Notes: generated by a model from the sequence alone, not told the origin. 17,560 nucleotides of DNA from Bacteroidota bacterium (GCA_024277695.1 JAJRUR010000129.1:1-17560), one strand, 5' to 3'; positions 7,632 to 14,604 are shown, numbered from the stretch's first letter. Numbers and translations: made by a program.

Positions 7632-7976
7632 ATGCCTAGGTCAACCAATAAAGTAGCTTCTAAGCATAGAAGAAAAAAGATCATCAAATCCGCCAAAGGT
7701 TATTTTGGCGCACGTAGCAATGTGTATACCGTAGCCAAAAACGCCGTAGAAAAGGGATTACAATATGCTTACAGAGACCGAAGAAATAAAAAACGAGAAT
7801 TTCGTAAGCTCTGGATCGCTAGAATCAATGCCGGAGCCAGACAGCACGGATTGAGCTACGGAACATTTATACATAAGCTCAGCCAAGGCAACATCGGGCT
7901 CAATCGCAAAGTACTTGCAGATCTAGCTATGAATCACCCTGATACATTCAAAGCAATCGTAGACAAGGTAAAATAA
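7632..7976 (+). CDS. rplT: 50S ribosomal protein L20
   Basis: Basic 23S-binding protein needed early in 50S assembly. It has 114 residues, close to the usual 115-120. Signature stretches are RRKKIIKSAKGYFGARSNVY near the N-terminus and LWIARINAGARQHGLSYGTF in the globular half. In several bacteria L20 represses its own operon by binding a leader mRNA. Here the leader before rpmI is short and I could not recognise a known L20 leader fold. It lies 22 bases after rpmI and is followed by a strong terminator. Confidence 0.97.
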   Translation: MPRSTNKVASKHRRKKIIKSAKGYFGARSNVYTVAKNAVEKGLQYAYRDRRNKKREFRKLWIARINAGARQHGLSYGTFIHKLSQGNIGLNRKVLADLAMNHPDTFKAIVDKVK

Positions 7977-8006
7977 TCGCAAAATCATACCAATCCCATA
8001 GACACC

Positions 8007-8043
8007 AAGGCTTAACTTCTCAAAAAGGGTTAAGCCTTTTTTT
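8007..8043 (+). terminator. Rho-independent terminator after rplT
   Basis: Perfect 10-bp stem AAGGCTTAAC (8007-8016) and GTTAAGCCTT (8029-8038), 12-base loop, followed by a T run to 8043. It lies 30 bases after the rplT stop and ends the clpC-infC-rpmI-rplT block. It lacks a T run on the other strand, so it should not terminate the convergent gene. Confidence 0.9.
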
Positions 8044-8045
8044 GC

Positions 8046-8534
8046 TTAAACCAAAATGCGCTCTAGCTTTTGTATGCGAGACCTGAGCGAACCACAAAGC
8101 TCTATAAAGGGTTTCTTATCTTGAATCAAACGATCGCGATACAGATCATACAACCGGTCGCGATCATTAGGGTGCTCCCGCAAAACATCCGGCTCCCAAG
8201 GCATATCCGGTTTGCACAATACATACAAATCCACATCCAAAAGATCATAATAATCCTCAATCAGCGGATGAAACGTCCCATAACGCTCTCGATACCATAT
8301 ACTCAATACCAAATGTGCCGTATCTGCTATAAATGATCTCTTACCCAAATATGTTTCGAATGTGCTTTGTTGCGCTTGAGCTATATGCAATATATCCCTA
8401 CCATCATAGGGACGATCCAATTCGCTCAAATAAGCTCGAGCATACTCCTCCACCAAAGGCCAACCCATCCGCTCGGACAATGCTTCAGACAAACTGGTCT
8501 TACCACTGGACTCCGGTCCCGTTATGACGATCAT
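8046..8534 (-). CDS. NadR-like P-loop ATPase/kinase (AAA_28 type), putative nicotinamide riboside kinase
   Basis: Cytoplasmic P-loop protein of 162 residues. It begins MIVITGPESSGKTSLSEALS, with Walker A GPESSGKT at residues 6-13 and the GPESSGKT spelling typical of the ribosylnicotinamide kinase domain of NadR. EEYARAYL and an ADTAHLVLSIWY stretch (a probable Walker-B-like region) follow, again as in NadR-type kinases. In NadR this domain phosphorylates nicotinamide riboside to NMN. Only the kinase-like part is present, with no adenylyltransferase or DNA-binding domain, and no pnuC lies beside it, so the NAD role is inferred. I chose the ATG at 8532-8534 because the P-loop follows at once, as in homologues; a longer frame to 8675 would run through non-coding repeats. 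It converges on rplT and diverges from the next gene. Confidence 0.85.
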   Translation of the reverse strand: MIVITGPESSGKTSLSEALSERMGWPLVEEYARAYLSELDRPYDGRDILHIAQAQQSTFETYLGKRSFIADTAHLVLSIWYRERYGTFHPLIEDYYDLLDVDLYVLCKPDMPWEPDVLREHPNDRDRLYDLYRDRLIQDKKPFIELCGSLRSRIQKLERILV

Positions 8535-8575
8535 TCTATTCAAAAACACAAAATTGTCTAAAAAAATTTGAGCCT

Positions 8576-8583
8576 CAAAATTA
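8576..8583 (-). promoter_or_regulatory. Candidate -7 box for the NadR-like gene
   Basis: Minus strand TAATTTTG matches TAnnTTTG and ends 41 bases before the chosen ATG at 8534. No matching -33 element is evident. Its position also argues against the longer upstream start. Confidence 0.4.
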
Positions 8584-8604
8584 CAAAGAACTGGATTTGT
8601 TAGC

Positions 8605-8642
8605 ATCTTTGTAGTAGCAAAGATTACAATATTCGGTATTGT
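8605..8642. repeat. Two adjacent perfect inverted repeats in a divergent promoter region
   Basis: First repeat: ATCTTTG (8605-8611), TAGTAG loop, CAAAGAT (8618-8624). One base later: ACAATA (8626-8631), TTCGG loop, TATTGT (8637-8642). Both are perfect over 7 and 6 pairs. They sit between the NadR-like gene and the hypothetical-era pair, where operators or RNA hairpins would be expected. Confidence 0.55.
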
Positions 8643-8694
8643 CACGCTAAAAAGCCATCCGAGTGTTTGTAGCAATGCACAAAATAATTAATCG

Positions 8695-9273
8695 ATGCAT
8701 ACCATAGAGCCCTATTATAATTGGAGAGCCTACTATCTGGCTGAAAATGATAATAAAAGTCCTTTTTACGGACGACAGTATAGCGAATTTTCTTTTCGCA
8801 ATAAGGTGTATAATTATTACATCCACCCACAATGGGACCATTTTGGGTCAGATACACTCTATGCCAAAATTCTGTTTGTGGACTATCAAGAAGGCTATGC
8901 GATCATCGAGCTCATCGGCGAATGGAATGACTGCCTTTATGAAGATATCCAAGCCCTAAAACAAAATATCATCGACGAACTCATCCAGAATGAGATCTAC
9001 CGCTATATCTTGTGTTGTGACAATGTACTCAACTTTCACGGATCAGATAACTGCTATTACGAAGAATGGTATAACGAAATCATAGACGAAGGAGGATGGA
9101 TCATGCTACTGGATACATTAAAGCATGTCGAAGACGAAATGCGATGTGCCCAGATACACCACTATGCCCTACTAGGTCCATCTTATAATCAACTACACTG
9201 GCGTAACCAAAAACCCGAAGATCTATATCATTGGGCGGATATGGCCGTTACAAAATATTTGTCAGAAGCCTAA
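8695..9273 (+). CDS. Conserved hypothetical protein, tyrosine-rich, next to era
   Basis: 192 residues, acidic and rich in aromatic residues (many Tyr and Trp), with no signal peptide or membrane segment, so probably cytoplasmic. I recognise it only as a type of uncharacterised protein found in Bacteroidota; recurrent-looking stretches are IEPYYNWRAYYLAENDNKSP, YNYYIHPQWDHFGSDTLY, AIIELIGEWNDC and FHGSDNCYYEEWY. No catalytic motif is evident to me. The ATG at 8695 is chosen because the nearest upstream ATG (8675) is out of frame and stops early. Its stop is five bases before the era ATG, so the two are almost surely co-transcribed and perhaps translationally coupled. This suggests, without showing, a link to ribosome assembly or another era-related process. 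Confidence 0.85.
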   Translation: MHTIEPYYNWRAYYLAENDNKSPFYGRQYSEFSFRNKVYNYYIHPQWDHFGSDTLYAKILFVDYQEGYAIIELIGEWNDCLYEDIQALKQNIIDELIQNEIYRYILCCDNVLNFHGSDNCYYEEWYNEIIDEGGWIMLLDTLKHVEDEMRCAQIHHYALLGPSYNQLHWRNQKPEDLYHWADMAVTKYLSEA

Positions 9274-9278
9274 GGAAT

Positions 9279-10172
9279 ATGTTGCACAAAGCCGGTTTTG
9301 TTAGCGTCATAGGCCTCCCTAATGCAGGTAAATCCACCCTGAATAATGCTCTGGCAGGCATCGACCTATCTATCGTCAACCCCAAACCTCAAACTACACG
9401 CCACCGCATACTATCCATCGTAAGTGGCAAAGACTACCAAATCGTCCTCTCTGATGCACCGGGTTATATCAAAGATCCCAAGTATAAACTCCAAGAAAAC
9501 ATGAACCGTTTTGTGCACTCGGTATTTGAAGACTCGGATATCTGCATGATTGTCCAAGACTCCAAAGAAGCACAACTGCTCGGGCCGGAGATCATAAAGC
9601 AAATCAATGCCTTCGAAGGTCCCAAAATTTTGGTGCTCAATAAGATAGACCTGGCCAATGAAGATCAACTACGCCTCTTGACCAAGCAATGGTCAGAACG
9701 CATTGCTCCTGACCACATCATCCGAACAGATGCTCTCAAGAAAATAGGTATAGACCAATTGTTGCAGCTTCTAATAGACCACTTACCATATAGCCCGCCA
9801 TACTACCCAAAAGACCAACTATCGGATCGATCTTACCGATTCTTCGTAAGCGAAATGATTAGAGAAAAAATAATGGAACTCTATCAGGATGAGATACCTT
9901 ATTCTGTCCAGGTAATCGTCACCGAATATCAAGAAACCAAAACCAAAACCGGAGAAGATCTAGTGCGTATATATGCCTCGATCATAGTGATGCGCGACAC
10001 CCAAAAGGCAATTTTACTGGGCAAAGCCGGCAAATCCATAAAAAAACTGGGAATCCTCGCCCGAAAATCCATAGAAAAATTTATAGGAAAAAAAGTCTAT
10101 CTCGAACTCACTATCAAAGTCAAAAAGAACTGGCGCAATGATGAAAGAATGCTAAAATACTTTGGTTACTAG
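9279..10172 (+). CDS. era: GTPase Era
   Basis: Era is a GTPase with a KH RNA-binding domain that binds the 3' end of 16S rRNA during 30S assembly. The protein is 297 residues, a normal length. GTPase motifs: G1 GLPNAGKS (12-19), switch TTRHR (39-43), G3 DAPG (59-62), G4 NKID (121-124). The C-terminal KH domain has the GKAGKSIKKLG loop and ends ELTIKVKKNWRNDERMLKYF. I chose the ATG at 9279-9281, five bases after the stop of the upstream hypothetical gene, with AAGGA just before it. The frame opens earlier, but that part overlaps the upstream gene and is unlike Era. A hairpin follows the stop at 10174-10190. Confidence 0.96.
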   Translation: MLHKAGFVSVIGLPNAGKSTLNNALAGIDLSIVNPKPQTTRHRILSIVSGKDYQIVLSDAPGYIKDPKYKLQENMNRFVHSVFEDSDICMIVQDSKEAQLLGPEIIKQINAFEGPKILVLNKIDLANEDQLRLLTKQWSERIAPDHIIRTDALKKIGIDQLLQLLIDHLPYSPPYYPKDQLSDRSYRFFVSEMIREKIMELYQDEIPYSVQVIVTEYQETKTKTGEDLVRIYASIIVMRDTQKAILLGKAGKSIKKLGILARKSIEKFIGKKVYLELTIKVKKNWRNDERMLKYFGY

Positions 10173-10173
10173 A

Positions 10174-10190
10174 TTTGGTAATGTACCAAA
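10174..10190. repeat. Inverted repeat just after era
   Basis: TTTGGT, loop AATGT, ACCAAA: a perfect 6-bp inverted repeat starting two bases after the era stop. It shares the 11-base string ATTTGGTAATG with a second inverted repeat at 10290-10310. There is no T tract after it, so it is not an ordinary terminator. Confidence 0.4.
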
Positions 10191-10286
10191 ATGTAAGAGT
10201 TTTCTCCCTTGTTGTATGGTCTTGGATATATAATCTATATGTCATCATTATTTGGCTACAGAACATTCATGTCAGATAAGGACTTA

Positions 10287-10294
10287 TATATTTG
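10287..10294 (+). promoter_or_regulatory. Candidate -7 box for der
   Basis: TATATTTG matches TAnnTTTG and ends 44 bases before the der ATG at 10339. It overlaps the left arm of the 10290-10310 inverted repeat, so a protein bound there would block it. No good -33 element is visible. Confidence 0.4.
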
Positions 10295-10310
10295 GTAATG
10301 AATGCCAAAT
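10290..10310. repeat. Inverted repeat before der, sharing a core with the one after era
   Basis: ATTTGG (10290-10295), 9-base loop, CCAAAT (10305-10310), perfect over six pairs. The left arm and loop start repeat ATTTGGTAATG from 10173-10183. Confidence 0.4.
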
Positions 10311-10338
10311 GAATCAATTTTGTACGAAGAAAAGACGT

Positions 10339-11643
10339 ATGAGTAATATAGTAGCCATCATAGGAAGACCTAACGTAGGAAAATCAACTCTATATAATCG
10401 ATTGATTGGAGAACGGGATGCTATCATAGATAATCAAAGCGGGGTAACAAGAGATCGGCTATACGGACAAAGCCATTGGAATGGTAAAGATTTTATGGTG
10501 ATCGACACCGGTGGTTATGTGCGTCATACAGATGATGTTTTTGAAAAAGCCATCAAAGACCAGGTACATATAGCTATTGAAGAGGCTCAGGCGATCATCT
10601 TTGTAGTTGATGTCACAACAGGGATAACTGACTTGGATGAACAAATCGCCGATATTCTCCGCAAAAATACCAACAAGCCGGTTTTTTTGGCTGTCAATAA
10701 AGTTGATAATCATCAACGGATGTTGAGTGCTAATGAATTTTGGTCACTAGGTTTTGAGGAGACACATTTTATTGCGTCCATTAGTGGTAGCGGCACAGGC
10801 GAGCTATTAGATGCCATTATCGAAGGCCTACCGGATGATCCGATCACAGAAGAAGACCTCCCAAAATTTGCGATAGTAGGTCAGCCCAATGTTGGCAAAT
10901 CTTCCTTTGTAAATGCCTTACTTGGCAATAAACGAAACATCGTTACGGATATCGCCGGCACCACGCGCGATAGTATCCATTCGATCTATGACAAGTTTGA
11001 CAAAAGATTTATGATCATCGATACAGCCGGTATTCGCAAAAAAGCCAAGGTACACGAAAATCTAGAGTTTTATTCTGTAATGAGAGCCGTTAAGGCTATA
11101 GATCAGGCTGATGTCTGTTTTCTGCTACTCGATGCCAAGAACGGTATCGAATCCCAAGACCTCAATATCCTAAATCTAGCTATTCAGCGCAAAAAAGCAA
11201 TCATAATTTTGGTCAATAAATGGGACCTGATACAAAAGGAAACGGCTACAGCCAAAATCTATGAAGAAAAAATAAAAAATAAGATAGCTCCGTTTAGGGA
11301 TGTCCCGATTTTGTTTATCTCCGTACTCGAAAAACAACGTATTTTTAAAGCTATGGAGCTAGGACTCGAAGTCTATCAGCGGCGTACTGAGCGTATCCCT
11401 ACTGCCAAACTCAATGAATATCTACTACCCATTATAGAGCAAACACCCCCCCCGTCACATCGAGGTAGATTTATAAAAATAAAATATGTCAAACAGCTGC
11501 ACCTCGGGTATCCGGTTTTTGCATTTTATTGTAACCATCCCAAACATATAAAACCAAGCTATAAGGGTTTTTTGGAAAACAAAATTAGAGCCAAATATAA
11601 TTACAGCGGAATACCGATTTCTATAATTTTTAAGTCTAAGTAA
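10339..11643 (+). CDS. der: Ribosome biogenesis GTPase Der (EngA)
   Basis: Der is a double-GTPase-domain protein needed for 50S maturation. It has 434 residues, a normal length. First G domain: G1 GRPNVGKS (9-16), DTGG (56-59), NKVD (120-123). Second: G1 GQPNVGKS (181-188), TTRDS, DTAG (228-231), NKWD (293-296). A C-terminal KH-like domain spans about 350-434 and includes PPPSHRGRFIKIKY. The ATG at 10339 gives the canonical N-terminus MSNIVAIIGRPNVGKS. Longer openings at 10252 (TTG) or 10309 (ATG) would run through the inverted repeat and promoter box. The stop TAA shares its last base with the rmlC ATG. An eight-C tract at 11446-11453 encodes the TPPPS part. Confidence 0.96.
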   Translation: MSNIVAIIGRPNVGKSTLYNRLIGERDAIIDNQSGVTRDRLYGQSHWNGKDFMVIDTGGYVRHTDDVFEKAIKDQVHIAIEEAQAIIFVVDVTTGITDLDEQIADILRKNTNKPVFLAVNKVDNHQRMLSANEFWSLGFEETHFIASISGSGTGELLDAIIEGLPDDPITEEDLPKFAIVGQPNVGKSSFVNALLGNKRNIVTDIAGTTRDSIHSIYDKFDKRFMIIDTAGIRKKAKVHENLEFYSVMRAVKAIDQADVCFLLLDAKNGIESQDLNILNLAIQRKKAIIILVNKWDLIQKETATAKIYEEKIKNKIAPFRDVPILFISVLEKQRIFKAMELGLEVYQRRTERIPTAKLNEYLLPIIEQTPPPSHRGRFIKIKYVKQLHLGYPVFAFYCNHPKHIKPSYKGFLENKIRAKYNYSGIPISIIFKSK

Positions 11644-12200
11644 TGAGTACCTTTGTTGATACACCTATAGAAGGCCTTTGGATATATACACCAAAAATCC
11701 ATAAAGATGAACGAGGATATTTTTATGAAAGTTATCAAAAAGAAAACTTTGACCAAAAAATTCCGAATACCGTTTTTGTCCAAGATAACCAAGTAGCCTC
11801 TAGCTATGGGGTATTACGTGGTCTGCATTATCAGACCAAATCTGCTGCTCAAGCAAAGCTGATCAGAGTGCTTCGAGGAAAAATATTGGATGTAGCTGTA
11901 GATATACGACCTAATAGCCCTACTTATGGGCAGCACTTCAAAATCTTACTCAGTGCAGAGAACCAAAAACAGTTTTTTGTTCCGCATGGGTTTGCGCATG
12001 GGTATGTTGCTTTGAGCAATCACACGCTAGTGATGTACAAATGTGATCAATATTACTCACCAAAACATGAAGCAGGTATCCGATATGATGATGATCAACT
12101 CCATATTGATTGGGGTGTTGATCCTTCGCTGATGATCATTTCTGAAAAGGATAGTTCTTTGCCTACTTTTGCTAATGCTACCCCTTTTGATGAAAGATAA
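11643..12200 (+). CDS. rfbC: dTDP-4-dehydrorhamnose 3,5-epimerase RmlC
   Basis: Cytoplasmic cupin enzyme for the third step of dTDP-L-rhamnose synthesis, converting dTDP-4-keto-6-deoxyglucose to its 3,5-epimer. The 185-residue length fits the family. Family active-site positions are recognisable: His62 in VLRGLHYQ, Lys72 in AKLIRV, Tyr132 in LVMYKC and Asp170 in ISEKD. Also present are DERGYFYESY, which in the family binds substrate, and PHGFAHGY (114-121). Its ATG overlaps the der stop by one base (TAATG), and its end overlaps the rmlD start by 11 bases, so translation of all three genes is probably coupled. rmlA and rmlB are not in the window. Confidence 0.95.
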   Translation: MSTFVDTPIEGLWIYTPKIHKDERGYFYESYQKENFDQKIPNTVFVQDNQVASSYGVLRGLHYQTKSAAQAKLIRVLRGKILDVAVDIRPNSPTYGQHFKILLSAENQKQFFVPHGFAHGYVALSNHTLVMYKCDQYYSPKHEAGIRYDDDQLHIDWGVDPSLMIISEKDSSLPTFANATPFDER

Positions 12201-13074
12201 AATACAAATATTGGTCACTGGGGCTGCCGGCCAACTGGGTCAAGAAATCAAATCAAGATCAGAGGAGAAAAAACTTTTTGATTTTATTTTCGCTGATAAA
12301 AGGATGCTGGATGTCACGGATAGAGTTGCTGTCCATAATTTTTTTAATTCAAGGGACATCGACTTTGTTATCCATACTGCTGCGTATACTAAGGTAGATC
12401 AGGCGGAAAAAGAAAGATTGCTTTGTCACAAAGTCAATGTACAAGGTACTAAGCATATCGTCGAGGCATTGAGTGGTAGCAGAACTTGTTTGATCCATAT
12501 TTCATCGGATTATGTTTATCATAATGACTTACGTCGTCCCTTGAGGGAAACTGACCCGACTACTCCGATGGGTGTTTATGCCTTGAGCAAATTAGACTCG
12601 GAGATGGTTGCTTTGCGTCATCCTTTTTCTTTTGTACTCCGTACTTCTTGGGTCTATGGTATTTATGGGCATAATTTTCTAAAAACGATGATTGGATTGA
12701 TGAATTCTCGCAGGAGATTATCTATTGTAGATGATCAGATTGGTCAGCCCACTTGTACAGCTTCTCTTGTCAGGGCAATTTTTAATATGGTGGATTGGGT
12801 TATAGAGAATCCTTGTGTATCTGATGCTTTTGGTGTTTATAATTATGCCAATAAAGGACCTTGCAGCTGGTATGACTTTGCGACGGGCATAGCAGAGGAA
12901 CTGAGGATAGATGATTTGAATCTTGAGCCTATATCGTCAAAGGATTATCCTACACTCGCTCAAAGACCTCCGTACAGTGTGATGGATTGTAGCAAATATA
13001 TGGCGCTGACCGGTGATACAATTCAAGACTGGAGGTTTTGTCTCCAACAGACGATCCAAGGGCTTTTATACTAA
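12190..13074 (+). CDS. rfbD: dTDP-4-dehydrorhamnose reductase RmlD
   Basis: NADPH-type short-chain (extended SDR) reductase for the last step of dTDP-L-rhamnose synthesis. It has 294 residues, normal for RmlD. Visible motifs: the nucleotide-binding glycine motif TGAAGQLG (10-17), the HTAAYTKVDQAE segment typical of RmlD, SSDYVY, the catalytic YALSK (Tyr and Lys of YxxxK), and RTSWVYG with GHNFLKTM. I chose the ATG at 12190, giving MKDKIQILVTGAAG; a TTG at 12169 and an ATG at 12175 in the same frame are possible but add untypical residues. It overlaps rmlC by 11 bases. Its codons look more T- and A-ending than those of clpC-era, though I did not count them. The product precursor serves cell-surface polysaccharide. 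Confidence 0.95.
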   Translation: MKDKIQILVTGAAGQLGQEIKSRSEEKKLFDFIFADKRMLDVTDRVAVHNFFNSRDIDFVIHTAAYTKVDQAEKERLLCHKVNVQGTKHIVEALSGSRTCLIHISSDYVYHNDLRRPLRETDPTTPMGVYALSKLDSEMVALRHPFSFVLRTSWVYGIYGHNFLKTMIGLMNSRRRLSIVDDQIGQPTCTASLVRAIFNMVDWVIENPCVSDAFGVYNYANKGPCSWYDFATGIAEELRIDDLNLEPISSKDYPTLAQRPPYSVMDCSKYMALTGDTIQDWRFCLQQTIQGLLY

Positions 13075-13104
13075 GGTAAACTTTTCATTATTTTTATACC
13101 AATT

Positions 13105-13127
13105 CCTAATTTATCGGATAATTTAGG
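13105..13127. repeat. Near-perfect inverted repeat, first element of the TAGGA repeat array
   Basis: CCTAATTTATC, one central base, GATAATTTAGG: 10 of 11 pairs, 31 bases after the rmlD stop. Its right arm runs into the next repeat unit. Confidence 0.55.
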
Positions 13128-13180
13128 ATTGATACTCCTATATTATCGGCTATTTTAGGATTATCACTCCTATATTATCG
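13122..13180. repeat. Two tandem 27-base direct repeats, period 32, each with TAGGA-N7-TCCTA
   Basis: Units 13122-13148 and 13154-13180 both read TTTAGGATT-nnn-ACTCCTATATTATCG and differ only in the three middle bases (GAT against ATC). Each contains the inverted pair TAGGA, seven-base spacer, TCCTA (13124-13140 and 13156-13172). The 32-base period is about three helical turns, which suits binding on the same DNA face. Confidence 0.75.
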
Positions 13181-13261
13181 ATTTTACTCTTAAAAGCTTA
13201 GCTATCTCGAGCTCAAGTAGTACTCCACAAATTTCATAAAATGATATTTTTGGATTGTCTT

Positions 13262-13306
13262 TCCTAAAATATCTGGTATTTTAGGATATGCTATCCTATT
13301 TTATCG
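13262..13306. repeat. Overlapping perfect inverted repeats before the DUF4143 ATPase
   Basis: TCCTAAAATA (13262-13271), five-base loop, TATTTTAGGA (13277-13286) is a perfect 10-bp inverted repeat. The right arm is reused in TAGGATA (13282-13288), TGC, TATCCTA (13292-13298), a perfect 7-bp repeat. The string ends in CTATTTTATCG, like the ends of the two upstream units. Two alternative hairpins therefore compete for the shared arm. Confidence 0.7.
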
Positions 13307-13323
13307 CTTTTTGAAAAAAAGTG

Positions 13324-13331
13324 TATATTTG
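13324..13331 (+). promoter_or_regulatory. Candidate -7 box for the DUF4143 ATPase gene
   Basis: TATATTTG, an exact TAnnTTTG match, 30 bases before the ATG at 13362. Inverted repeats lie just upstream, and another TATTTTAGGA copy lies at 13340-13349, near the predicted transcription start, so the promoter is bracketed by the repeat motif. No clear -33 element. Confidence 0.5.
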
Positions 13332-13361
13332 TGGTGATTTATTTTAGGAATATATCATGCT

Positions 13362-14591
13362 ATGATTTGGAGAGAATTATATGATGCACTTGAAGCGCAT
13401 CTTCGGCATAAGAACTACACGATTCTGACTGGTGCTCGACAAGTGGGTAAGACATCGATATTAAAAAAACTATATGGCACTCTTAGGTCAAAGGGGGAGC
13501 ATGCTGTTTTTATCAATTTAGAAAATAAGGAAATCTTGAGAGATCTGGATAAATCTCCGATGTCGGTTTTTGATTTTGTTTCTTTGAAGCCTACAAAAAT
13601 CATTGACGGGAAGGCAACAAATCGAATATATATTTTTATTGATGAGATTCAATATTTGGAGGATCCATCTAATTTTCTCAAATTTTTATATGATGAATAC
13701 GAGTACAATGTCAAGATCATAGCCACAGGGAGTAGTGCATTTTATATTGATCGCAAGTTTAAGGATTCGCTTGCGGGAAGTAAGCGAATATTTCAATTGT
13801 ATCCTTTATCATTTAGGGAGTTTTTGAATTTTAATCAAGAAGAAGAAATAGTAAGCGACATTGACTACCAAGTCAGGGAGCCGTCTTACAAGTCTTCTTA
13901 TAGGCGTTCGATAATGAGCTACTTATTTGAGTATTTGACGTATGGGGGATATCCCGAAGTAGTGCTGGAAGACAAAGTCTCAGAAAAAAAAGAAATTCTT
14001 TTGGATCTAAAAAACTCCTATTTGAGAAAGGATATCTTAGAATCCGGAATTGAGAAAGAAAGTAAATTTTTTATTTTGCTTAGGTTACTGGCTGATCAGA
14101 CCGGACAACTGGTCAATCACAATGAGCTAGGTAATACGATTGGTTTGGATAATAAAACTGTAGATCGATATGTCTATATTCTACAAAAGTACTTTCATAT
14201 TGATCTGATTACTCCTTTCTATAGCAACCTAAGGAAAGAACTTACAAAGATGTCTAAGCTGTATTTTAATGACATCGGCCTACGCAATGTATTGCTTGGA
14301 AATTTTGATTTTGTCAAAGAGCGCACTGATCGGGGTGCTCTTCTTGAAAACTTTTATTATACACAACTACGCAGGCGACATGATCCCACGAGTATTCATT
14401 ATTGGCGGACAGCTGATAGAAATGAGGTTGATTTCGTGATCGAAGAGCAGCATAATAAGGGATATGCCATCGAAGTAAAATGGCATTGTAAGCAATTCCA
14501 TAAATCCAAATACAAAAAATTTATACAATCTTATTCGTCTTTTCCTCTAGTTTGTAAGGATGTGTATGACAAAGACATACTCACTACATAA
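13362..14591 (+). CDS. AAA_14/DUF4143-type P-loop ATPase
   Basis: Cytoplasmic ATPase of 409 residues, of unknown cellular role. N-terminal AAA domain: Walker A GARQVGKT (24-31), Walker B IYIFIDEIQYL (89-99, Asp94-Glu95) and sensor-like ATGSSAF (121-127), then LYPLSFREF, a stretch typical of this family. A winged-helix-like region (about 248-285, GQLVNHNELGNTIGLDNKTV) follows. The C-terminal DUF4143 part has EVDFVIE (355-361) and AIEVK (369-373), resembling the PD-(D/E)xK nuclease fold, though activity is unproven in the family. It stands alone behind a 287-base repeat-rich promoter region. Its stop is 13 bases from the stop of the convergent TonB receptor. No antitoxin-like or methylase partner is adjacent. 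Such genes are often multi-copy in Bacteroidota. The ATG at 13362 fits; the ATG at 13357 ends after two codons. Confidence 0.9.
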   Translation: MIWRELYDALEAHLRHKNYTILTGARQVGKTSILKKLYGTLRSKGEHAVFINLENKEILRDLDKSPMSVFDFVSLKPTKIIDGKATNRIYIFIDEIQYLEDPSNFLKFLYDEYEYNVKIIATGSSAFYIDRKFKDSLAGSKRIFQLYPLSFREFLNFNQEEEIVSDIDYQVREPSYKSSYRRSIMSYLFEYLTYGGYPEVVLEDKVSEKKEILLDLKNSYLRKDILESGIEKESKFFILLRLLADQTGQLVNHNELGNTIGLDNKTVDRYVYILQKYFHIDLITPFYSNLRKELTKMSKLYFNDIGLRNVLLGNFDFVKERTDRGALLENFYYTQLRRRHDPTSIHYWRTADRNEVDFVIEEQHNKGYAIEVKWHCKQFHKSKYKKFIQSYSSFPLVCKDVYDKDILTT

Positions 14592-14604
14592 TTGGGACTA
14601 AGTG

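Noticed and set aside
8535..8675. Extended N-terminus of the NadR-like protein
   Set aside because: The extension crosses the inverted repeats and a TAnnTTTG box, while homologues begin right before the P-loop.
13105..13306. CRISPR-like array
   Set aside because: Repeats are few, short, internally palindromic and unequally spaced, and no cas gene is present; an operator or hairpin cluster fits better.
13362..14591. Transposase or insertion sequence ATPase
   Set aside because: It has the AAA_14/DUF4143 arrangement, no transposase gene beside it and no terminal inverted repeats around it.
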